Source: Chloroflexota bacterium (GTDB taxonomy: Bacteria > Chloroflexota > Anaerolineae > Aggregatilineales > UBA2796). Taken from it: 15,995 bases of DNA. The translations under genes were made by a program, and so were the position numbers. This document shows, in pieces, positions 6,173 to 12,547 of this stretch (the first letter of the stretch is position 1; every line of letters begins with the position of its first letter). Below the pieces are notes generated by a model. It was not told the origin of the DNA, did no database searches, and was given only the letters and a program-made list of their open reading frames with translations. The stretch spans positions 1 to 15,995 of the forward strand of contig JAGHYP010000028.1 of the NCBI GenBank assembly GCA_017743585.1. Direction: 5' to 3'.

Positions 6173-8131
6173 ATGACCGAGAAAGTTGCGTCGCGTCCGC
6201 AGGGCATGTGGATAGCGCTCGGCGCGTTGCTGAGCGTGGCAATTGCCCTGATGCTCAACTTTCCGCACAACAGCTTCTGGTACGATGAAGCGCTGACAAC
6301 CTACGTCGCCACTGAGTCATGGGAGACGCTGTGGCGATGGTGCGTTGATGTAGATATCCAAGTGCCGTTTCATTACATCGCGCTGCGCATTTGGTCAGCA
6401 GCAGCGGGCAAGAGCGAATTCGCATTGCGGCTGCTCTCCGCCTTCGCCATTCTGCTGGCCGCAGCGGCTGCTATCAACATTGGCAAGCGGCTTGGACGGC
6501 GCTTCAGCGCGAGCTTGGGCGTCGTGTGCAGCGTGCTGTTGACGCTCTCGCTTGGCACGTTGTGGGTCGCATATGAGGTGCGCGCCTACGCCTTCGCGCT
6601 AATGCTCTTCACATGGGCGACGGCGTTTTTGCTGGCGGCATTGGCACGTCCGACTGCGTGGCGCGTGATAGGCTACACTGCGCTGATGGCAGCTGCGCTC
6701 TACACGCACTACACAGCGCTGGCAGCTCTGGTAGCACACGGAGTGGTCGGCGCAGGCGTCGCGCTCTTCAGATTGCGCGCTCGCGCTTGGCGTGCGGCGA
6801 TCAGCGCCATCTTGCCGATCGCGCTCGCCGCGCTGATCTTCGCGCCATGGGTGCCGATCATGATAGCGCGGAGCAGCGCCGATCGCAGCTTCTACAGCGG
6901 GCAGGTCGCGCCCGACCTCTCGTTGCGCGTCCTGATGGGCTTCCGCGTGCTGGGCAGGCAAGACGATCCTGAGGTGGCGCTGACGTGGATCGGGATGTAT
7001 GCCTTTTGCATCGCGATCGGCGTTTTGAGCGGCGCCGCGTTGCCGAGCTTGCGCCGCGCGCTCGGCGCAGGTGTGGCGCTCAGCGCGCCGCCAATTGCGA
7101 TCATGGTGCTCCTGCTGATGATCAACCCGAAGCTGACAGGGCGCTACTTTTGGATGGCTTGGCTCGGCTTAGACCTGCTGGCCGCCATCGCGCTCGTCGT
7201 GGCGATCGGCGCGCTCAGCCGCGATGAGCGGGCGCGTGGCGCGCTCGGGCTGATCGCAGCACTTGTTTTCGTTGGCGCGCCACAGCTCTCAGGTGAGCGC
7301 GGCACGCCGCCCAAGAGCGATTTTCGCGGCGCTTACGCGCACATTTGCACACAAGGCGCGCCTGAAGACGTGATCTTGCTGCGCGACGGCACGCTATTCG
7401 TAGCGCACGCATATTACGGCCGCTTGCCGCCTTGCGAGACGCCGCGCCATGCGCTCGGCATGCCTGATGCGCTCGTGCCTGATGTCACGCGCTACCTTGA
7501 TCTCGGCACGCTGCAGGCGAAAATGCGCGAGGTCGCGGCGCGCCGCCCGCCGAATGTCTGGGTCATCAGCTGGCAGGCGGATATCATGGACCCGCAAGCG
7601 CTCACCTTTGCATTGTTGGATGCCGCAGGCAAGCGCAGCGAGGTCGCGCGCATGTTCGGCGACGTGCGCCTCGACCGATACACCGAGATCGATTTCGCGC
7701 TGTTGGACAGATTAGCCGTTGAAGGGCCTACCACACAAGCCGATTGGTTCAACATCACGCCTGTGCCTGACGGCGCGAGGTTCATGGCGGCGCGGCTGTT
7801 CGCGCCGCAGCCCGCGCGGGTTGGCGATACGCTCGTGGTGCAGGCGTGGTGGTGGCGCGGCGCGCGCCTAGTGCCGACGTTGCGCGCCAGCGCGCGGCTG
7901 ACTACGCTTGACCACGGTTGGCTGTACACGCAAGTGGATCAGCCGCCAGCAGGCTGGAAGTTCTGGGACGATCGCTGGGTAGATGGCGTGCCTGCTTTCG
8001 GGCGCTATGAGCTGGTCATCGGCAATGATGTGCCAGCAGGCAGGCACGCCGTGCGCTATGTGATCTACGACGCAAACGGCGCGTGGCAGCCGATCGTCAT
8101 CACGCTCGGCGAAGTTGAGGTCGTGCGCTAG
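6173..8131 (+). CDS. GT-C family glycosyltransferase (PMT/ArnT-like, family 39) with C-terminal beta-sandwich
   Basis: 652 residues. About ten membrane helices fill residues 13-370. The first extracytoplasmic loop holds FWYDEALT (35-42), whose D38-E39 pair fits the catalytic acidic motif of GT-C enzymes, followed by VPFHYIALRIW, which replaces the usual PPLYY. A YEVRAYAF motif (134-141) matches the ARPYAL helix of PMT_2-type proteins. Such enzymes use polyprenyl-phosphate sugars to glycosylate proteins or lipids outside the membrane; donor and acceptor cannot be told. After the membrane part come a soluble domain (about 380-515) and a beta-sandwich (about 525-650, RVGDTLVVQAWWW) resembling C-terminal domains of other Chloroflexota GT-C proteins. 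GAGAGG lies only one base before the ATG at 6173, unusually close; the next in-frame ATG is at 6206, still before helix 1. The gene follows the C39 peptidase gene by 33 bases and precedes the propeller by two. Confidence 0.85.
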   Translation: MTEKVASRPQGMWIALGALLSVAIALMLNFPHNSFWYDEALTTYVATESWETLWRWCVDVDIQVPFHYIALRIWSAAAGKSEFALRLLSAFAILLAAAAAINIGKRLGRRFSASLGVVCSVLLTLSLGTLWVAYEVRAYAFALMLFTWATAFLLAALARPTAWRVIGYTALMAAALYTHYTALAALVAHGVVGAGVALFRLRARAWRAAISAILPIALAALIFAPWVPIMIARSSADRSFYSGQVAPDLSLRVLMGFRVLGRQDDPEVALTWIGMYAFCIAIGVLSGAALPSLRRALGAGVALSAPPIAIMVLLLMINPKLTGRYFWMAWLGLDLLAAIALVVAIGALSRDERARGALGLIAALVFVGAPQLSGERGTPPKSDFRGAYAHICTQGAPEDVILLRDGTLFVAHAYYGRLPPCETPRHALGMPDALVPDVTRYLDLGTLQAKMREVAARRPPNVWVISWQADIMDPQALTFALLDAAGKRSEVARMFGDVRLDRYTEIDFALLDRLAVEGPTTQADWFNITPVPDGARFMAARLFAPQPARVGDTLVVQAWWWRGARLVPTLRASARLTTLDHGWLYTQVDQPPAGWKFWDDRWVDGVPAFGRYELVIGNDVPAGRHAVRYVIYDANGAWQPIVITLGEVEVVR

Positions 8132-8133
8132 CT

Positions 8134-9528
8134 GTGCAGCGGCTTGACGCGCTCGATCGCGGCGTCTTGAGCGCCGTGCTGATCTTGAGCATCGCTTTGC
8201 TCGGAGTTATCGCGCGCGGCGACCAAGCAGGCGTGCTGATCGCGCGCATCGCGCCGCGCGATGTGAGCGTCACAAGCGTGTTGCGCCTGACCTTCAGCGA
8301 GCCGATGGACGCGCCGAGCGTCGAAGCGCGCTTGCGCCTCTCGCCCGAGACCGACGTGCGCTTGGCTTGGAACGGCAGGACGCTCAGCATTGCGCCGTCG
8401 CGCGCGTGGCTGCCCGAAGTGACTCACGTGCTGTATCTCGACTCAGGCGCGCGCAGCCAGAGCGGACGCTTGCTCTTGGCGCCTTTTCGATACGAATTCA
8501 CGCCGCGCGCGCCGCGCGTGGTTTACTTGGCGCCGGCTTTCAGCGCCGACTCGGCAGAGGCGGCCAACTTGTGGCTGGTCGCGCCTGAGCAGCCGTTTGT
8601 CGCGCGCCAACTGACGCACAGCAGCTTGAGCATCGAGGCATTTCAGCCGAGCCCCGACGGCAACCTGATCGCCTATGCGCAGCCGCGCGAAGACGGCACT
8701 GCTGAGCTATACGTGCTGGATGTGGCGAGCGGCGAGTCGCGCCGCGTGACCAGCTGCGCCGTTGTGCGGGCGCGCTGCACTGCGCCTGACTGGAGCCCTG
8801 ACGGGGCGCGCCTGATCTACGAGCGGACTGAGCTTGACCCCGCGCTCGATCCGTTCGACCGCGACGTGCCGCGCGCTTGGCTGCTGAACTTGCGCGATCT
8901 CGCCACAGCGCCGCTGCTCAGCGACACAACGCGCTTAGGCGGCACGCCGAAATGGTCGCCAGATGGACTGCGCATCGCCGCCTACGACCGCAATCTAGGC
9001 GCGATCGCCATCTACGAGCTCAGCACGGGGGCGCGCAAGTTGATCGAGACGCTTGACGACGTTGGCGACTACGCCTTCCACCCGCGCGATGGACGCTTCG
9101 TCTACGCGCAGCTCGTCCACGTGGCAGGGCGCTTCTCAAGCGCGCTGGAGATGGTCAACCTAGACGAGCCGAGCAGCGGAATCCGCCGAATCAGCGGCGA
9201 GGGCAGCGCAGTGGAAGATCGGCAGCCGCGCTGGACGCCCGACGGCAATCGTTTGATCTTCACGCGCCGCATCTTAGATGGCAGCGGCGCGTCGAGCGCG
9301 CAAATCTATCAGCTCGACCTCGCGAATGAGACTCTCACGCCGATTTTGCAGGACGAGAACTACTTTCACGGCGCGATCAGCCTCGATCCGAGCGGCCGCT
9401 ACCTGCTGATGCAGCGCGTGGCAGTCAACGCGGCGCAGCCTGTGCCAAGCATCTGGGTTCTTGAGCTGGAAAGCGGCAAGCTGTGGCAGATCGCGGGGAA
9501 CGGCTTCTTGCCGCGCTGGTTGCCCTAG
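8134..9528 (+). CDS. Exported Ig-like (Big_5) plus PD40 beta-propeller protein
   Basis: 464 residues from a GTG two bases after the preceding stop, so probably co-translated. A hydrophobic helix (about 11-27) anchors or exports the protein. Residues 38-124 look like a bacterial Ig-like domain of the Big_5/SbsA type (LRLTFSEPMD, then RLSPET and YEFTPRAPRVV). The rest is a PD40 propeller with motifs near residues 171 (PSPDGNLIAYA), 220 (WSPDGARLIYE), 274 (WSPDGLRIAAYD), 315, 367 (WTPDGNRLIFT) and 418. It shares its fold with the first gene of the window, but the two differ in length and N-terminal part. No enzyme motif is visible. It ends 10 bases from the stop of the convergent hydantoinase gene, with no clear terminator between. 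Likely a cell-surface binding or scaffold protein (inference). Confidence 0.85.
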   Translation: MQRLDALDRGVLSAVLILSIALLGVIARGDQAGVLIARIAPRDVSVTSVLRLTFSEPMDAPSVEARLRLSPETDVRLAWNGRTLSIAPSRAWLPEVTHVLYLDSGARSQSGRLLLAPFRYEFTPRAPRVVYLAPAFSADSAEAANLWLVAPEQPFVARQLTHSSLSIEAFQPSPDGNLIAYAQPREDGTAELYVLDVASGESRRVTSCAVVRARCTAPDWSPDGARLIYERTELDPALDPFDRDVPRAWLLNLRDLATAPLLSDTTRLGGTPKWSPDGLRIAAYDRNLGAIAIYELSTGARKLIETLDDVGDYAFHPRDGRFVYAQLVHVAGRFSSALEMVNLDEPSSGIRRISGEGSAVEDRQPRWTPDGNRLIFTRRILDGSGASSAQIYQLDLANETLTPILQDENYFHGAISLDPSGRYLLMQRVAVNAAQPVPSIWVLELESGKLWQIAGNGFLPRWLP

Positions 9529-9538
9529 CCTGACCGCG

Positions 9539-10927
9539 CTAGAGCCATGCGCTCGTGTTGCGATGCAAATACTCGCCTTGTCCTGCCTCGCCAAGCCACT
9601 GATCGCCAAGCACGATCAGCTTGCCGCGCAAGTAGACTCGCTCAGGCGCGCCGCGATAGGTCAACCCTTCGAAGATGCTGTAATCCACTTGCATGTGATG
9701 CGTCCGCGCGCTGATCACGCCTTCCTTTTGCGGATTCCAGATGACAAGGTCGGCGTCGGCGCCGATCACGAGCGCGCCTTTGCGCGGATACAGACCGAAG
9801 ATGCGCGCAGGCTGTGTGCAATTCACTGCTACCCAGCGCGATGCTTCCAGCAGACCAGCGCTCAGCTTCAGCCGTTCCTCAACCGACGGCACGCCATTTG
9901 GGATCTTGGTGAAGGCATCGCGTCCAAGCTCTTTGCCGGCCAAGCGACCTTCCACGCCGCCTGCGAACCAGAATGGGCAGTGATCTGTGCTGAGCACCTG
10001 CAACGTGCCGTCACTGAGCGCGGCGCGCAAGACTTGCACATCGTGCGCAGTGCGCAACGGCGGCGAGCAGACGTACTTCGCACCTTCAAAGTCAGGCTGA
10101 TCGAGCGCCTCAGCCGTCAGGTACAGGTACTGGATACAGGTCTCGCCCATGGCGCGCACGCCGCGCTTGCGTGCGCTGCGCAGCGCCTCAACCGCGCCCT
10201 CACAAGTGATGTGCACCACGTACAGCGCGCAGCCTGCCACCTCTGCCAGCGCCAGCGCGCGCCCAGTCGCCTCTGCCTCCAGCACAGCGGGACGACTTAA
10301 GGCGTGGTAGCGCGGCGCGACCTTGCCCTGCGCTACGAAATCAGCCTGCAGCTGCGCGATGGCGTCGCCGTTCTCGCAATGCGTCATCACCAGCAAGTCG
10401 TGCTGAGCGGCGAGCTGCATCACGCGGAAGAGCGTGGCATCGTCCACCATCACACTGCCTTTGTAAGCCATCAGCAGTTTCAAGCTGGTGATGCCAAGGT
10501 CGCGCATCTGCGCGATCTCAGCCTCCACAGTTTCATTCAAGTCTGTGATGGTCATGTGCAGCCCGTAGTCGATCACGGCGCGCCCTTCAGCTTTGGCGCG
10601 CCATGCCTCGTAAGCAGCGCGCAGCGTCCCGCCCTTGCTCTGAATCGCGAAGTCAATGTGCGTTGTCGTGCCGCCGAAGGCCGCTGCGCGCCCGCCGCTG
10701 AAGAAATCATCGCTGCTGCGCGTGCCGCTGACGGGCAGATCGAAGTGCGTATGGACATCCACGCCGCCGGGCAACAGCCAACGCCCTGTGCAATCCACAA
10801 CCTCGGTCGCCGCCGTCGGCGCGATTTGCGCGGCAATCTGCGCGATCTTGCCGTCGGCAATCAGCAGGTCAGCGCGGTAAGCGCCTTCGGCTGTGATCAG
10901 CGTGCCGTTCTTGAAAAGCGTCTGCAT
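9539..10927 (-). CDS. D-hydantoinase / dihydropyrimidinase
   Basis: 462 residues, a full-length cyclic amidohydrolase. It hydrolyses dihydropyrimidines or 5-substituted hydantoins to N-carbamoyl amino acids in the cytoplasm, using two metals. All ligands of the binuclear centre can be seen: H59 and H61 (VDVHTHFD), K150 for carbamylation (SLKLLMAYKG), H183 (MTHCENGD), H239 (YVVHITCEG) and D315 (STDHCPF). Y155 and S288 sit at the substrate-binding positions. The last five ligand and binding positions match the numbering I recall for thermophilic Bacillus D-hydantoinase almost exactly. GAGGAG lies 5-6 bases before the ATG at 10927. A longer reading from 11098 would overlap lgt by about 150 bases and adds a low-complexity Arg-rich stretch, so I rejected it. 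No carbamoylase or dihydropyrimidine dehydrogenase gene is adjacent, so the pathway is not complete here. It follows lgt by 17 bases. Confidence 0.93.
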   Translation of the reverse strand: MQTLFKNGTLITAEGAYRADLLIADGKIAQIAAQIAPTAATEVVDCTGRWLLPGGVDVHTHFDLPVSGTRSSDDFFSGGRAAAFGGTTTHIDFAIQSKGGTLRAAYEAWRAKAEGRAVIDYGLHMTITDLNETVEAEIAQMRDLGITSLKLLMAYKGSVMVDDATLFRVMQLAAQHDLLVMTHCENGDAIAQLQADFVAQGKVAPRYHALSRPAVLEAEATGRALALAEVAGCALYVVHITCEGAVEALRSARKRGVRAMGETCIQYLYLTAEALDQPDFEGAKYVCSPPLRTAHDVQVLRAALSDGTLQVLSTDHCPFWFAGGVEGRLAGKELGRDAFTKIPNGVPSVEERLKLSAGLLEASRWVAVNCTQPARIFGLYPRKGALVIGADADLVIWNPQKEGVISARTHHMQVDYSIFEGLTYRGAPERVYLRGKLIVLGDQWLGEAGQGEYLHRNTSAWL

Positions 10928-10944
10928 AGCGATCTCCTCGCGCC

Positions 10945-11733
10945 CTATTTTACCGTGCGGCGCGCCAGCGCGAGCGCCGCGCCCGCTGCGCACAACGCGC
11001 AGACGACCTGCATCGCGTTCGCCTCGCCGATGCGCGGCACGTTCACCTTGAGTCCTTCCAGAAAAAAGCGCCCGCTGCAATAGAGGAAAACGTACCACAG
11101 CGCTAAATTGCCGTTATGGGTTGCCTTGCGCCGCCAGACGCGCCACAGGCAAAGCGCGAGCGCGCCCGTCAGCAGCATCTCATAGAGCCAGACAGGATGA
11201 AAGCGCGTTGTCAGCGGGAAGCGCTGTAGGTCGCTGTATATGCCGACGCGCTCTGCTTCGCCGATCAGGACGCCAAACGGCAAGTCGGTCGGCACGCCGT
11301 AATGCTCGCCGTTCGCGCCGTTCGCCAGACGCCCGATTGTCTGCCCGACGGCGAGCGCGATCGCTGCAATTTCAATCCACGCGCCGAGCGGCTGTTTGTG
11401 ACGACGCGCGTACCACCACAGCGCCACGCCGCCGCCGATCGCCGCGCCGAAAATGCCCAAGCCGCCTGTCCAAAGCGCCACCCCGCCTTGATTCAGCTCG
11501 AAGAAGTTGGCGATCAGCCACTGCGTCGTGCGCCCCGTCGCCACAACAGATTGCGGCGGCAGCAGGATGAACCACAAGCGCGCGCCAATCAAGGCGCACG
11601 GCGCGATCACCAGCATGGCGCGCCAGACATGCTCAGCGGATAGGCCACGCCGCTTGGCAAGTCGCGCCGCCACCTCGATGCTTATCCACGTCGCCAACAC
11701 GATGATCGCGCCATACAGCGGTCGCCCGCTCAT
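10945..11733 (-). CDS. lgt: Prolipoprotein diacylglyceryl transferase (Lgt), N-terminally short
   Basis: 262 residues, about seven membrane helices. Lgt moves the diacylglyceryl group of phosphatidylglycerol to the lipobox cysteine of prolipoproteins, the first step of bacterial lipoprotein maturation. The signature GRLANGANGEHYG (134-146) supplies R135, N138, N141, E143 and G146, equivalent to R143, N146, N149, E151 and G154 of the E. coli enzyme; Y7 fits E. coli Y26, and RFFLE (222-226) fits the R239/E243 pair. Two oddities stand out. The protein starts only six residues before the Y26 equivalent, lacking the usual 15-20 residue leader, and an in-frame TGA 12 bases upstream fixes this. Also F95 stands where E. 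coli has H103 (GIFGAAIGG against SFHGGLIG). The ATG overlaps the upstream stop (ATGA), with GAGG seven bases before the ATG. Confidence 0.9.
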   Translation of the reverse strand: MSGRPLYGAIIVLATWISIEVAARLAKRRGLSAEHVWRAMLVIAPCALIGARLWFILLPPQSVVATGRTTQWLIANFFELNQGGVALWTGGLGIFGAAIGGGVALWWYARRHKQPLGAWIEIAAIALAVGQTIGRLANGANGEHYGVPTDLPFGVLIGEAERVGIYSDLQRFPLTTRFHPVWLYEMLLTGALALCLWRVWRRKATHNGNLALWYVFLYCSGRFFLEGLKVNVPRIGEANAMQVVCALCAAGAALALARRTVK

Positions 11734-12344
11734 GGCTGCGCCTCATCGCCTTGCGCAGCGATGCGCGCGAGCCACAGGCGCTGCAGCGCGGTCAGGTGCG
11801 CGCCGACGGTCAAGATCAGCAAGCCGAGCCTCACAAAGCCTGTCAGGAGCGCGAGAATCAGCACGATCAAGCGCGCCGCGCGGTCGAAAAGGCCGTCCTG
11901 AATCGAGCCGATGTGCAACCCTTCAGCCCGCGCGCGCACGTAGCTGACCGCGTACGCGCCGCTCAGCGCGCCGAAGGCGAGCAGCACGCCGAGCAGGTCG
12001 CCCGCCTGCGCGAAGGCATATCCAATGCCGCTGAAGAGCAGCGCATCAGCGTAGCGATCAATTGTTGAGTCGAGCAGCGCGCCGAAGCGCGTCGCGCGAC
12101 CGCTGGCGCGTGCCACTGCGCCGTCAAGTGCATCGAGCGCCGCGCCGAGCATCAGCACAAGCCCTGCCGCCAAAAATTGAGCCTGCGCCGCTAAAAGCGC
12201 CGCGCTCAGCGCGGGCAACAATCCCAGCGCAGTGATCGCATTCGGCTGCCAGCCCAAGCGCGCGCCAAGCCCTCCGAGGCGCGCGGTCAAACTGCCGGTC
12301 GCGCGCCGCAGAAGCTCAGAGGTTGAGCGGAAGCGCTCGGGCAT
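11730..12344 (-). CDS. CDP-alcohol phosphatidyltransferase, phosphatidylinositol-phosphate-synthase-like
   Basis: 204 residues from the ATG at 12344 (206 from a GTG at 12350). Numbering from the GTG, the family motif D-x2-DG-x2-AR-x8-G-x3-D-x3-D is complete: D73, D76, G77, A80, R81, G90, D94, D98. The aspartates bind two metals that activate CDP-diacylglycerol for transfer of its phosphatidyl group. The sequence around the motif (GRATRFGALLDSTIDR) and SYVRARAEGL (136-145) resemble actinobacterial PIP synthase and archaeal archaetidylinositol phosphate synthase more than PgsA or PssA, so inositol-phosphate may be the acceptor (inference). About five or six membrane helices are predicted. The start is uncertain: GTG and ATG are six bases apart and neither has a good ribosome site. 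It is the first gene of a leftward operon with lgt. Confidence 0.85.
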   Translation of the reverse strand: MPERFRSTSELLRRATGSLTARLGGLGARLGWQPNAITALGLLPALSAALLAAQAQFLAAGLVLMLGAALDALDGAVARASGRATRFGALLDSTIDRYADALLFSGIGYAFAQAGDLLGVLLAFGALSGAYAVSYVRARAEGLHIGSIQDGLFDRAARLIVLILALLTGFVRLGLLILTVGAHLTALQRLWLARIAAQGDEAQP

Positions 12345-12352
12345 ACGCACCT

Positions 12353-12361
12353 ATCGTAGCA
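12353..12361 (-). promoter_or_regulatory. Possible extended -10 of the phosphatidyltransferase-lgt-hydantoinase operon
   Basis: On the - strand TGCTACGAT lies immediately before the first gene (hexamer TACGAT at 12358-12353, preceded by TGC). Only a poor -35 (TTTCAC, 12381-12376) sits at 17 bases. Transcription would start near 12346, so the ATG at 12344 would be almost leaderless, which would explain the lack of a ribosome site. The same TGCTAC(A/G)AT form precedes the first gene of the window. Confidence 0.35.
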
Positions 12362-12468
12362 GAAGCGTGTAAACAGTGAAAACCACGTAAGCGCCCAGAT
12401 TGAGCCGACCACGTTGCCCATCTATTCCTTTTGCGAACGCTTGAGGAGAGCGAGCGCTTAATCTTGAC

Positions 12469-12485
12469 GACTCGCTTTGCGAGTC
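12469..12485 (-). repeat. Second GACTCGC hairpin downstream of the terminator
   Basis: GACTCGC-TTT-GCGAGTC, a perfect 7-bp inverted repeat with a three-base loop and no T-run. The same heptamer forms the inner arms of the neighbouring terminator, so four copies (two per orientation) lie within 55 bases and could pair in alternative ways. The rest of 12345-12547 shows no gene. Confidence 0.6.
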
Positions 12486-12493
12486 CCTATCCC

Positions 12494-12528
12494 TAAAAAT
12501 TAGGGCGAGTCCTGAGACTCGCCCTAAT
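12494..12528 (-). terminator. Intrinsic terminator of the large modular surface-protein gene
   Basis: Perfect 13-bp arms, ATTAGGGCGAGTC (12499-12511) and its complement (12516-12528), around a four-base loop. Read on the - strand, the stem is followed directly by TTTTT (12499-12495), the classic intrinsic terminator layout. It begins 20 bases after the TAA at 12550-12548. On the + strand there is no T-run, so it works for leftward transcription. Confidence 0.88.
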
Positions 12529-12547
12529 GGCTGGCTAGGCGCTGCAC

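Noticed and set aside
9521..9545. CTAGC/GCTAG inverted repeat between convergent stops
   Set aside because: Only five base pairs made largely from the two stop codons; too weak to call a terminator.
10304..11083. + strand open frames opposite hydantoinase and lgt
   Set aside because: Antisense shadow of genes with complete catalytic motifs; no ribosome site or recognisable domain.
10928..11098. 57-residue N-terminal extension of the hydantoinase
   Set aside because: It overlaps lgt heavily, is Arg/Gly-rich without family match, and GAGGAG precedes the internal ATG.
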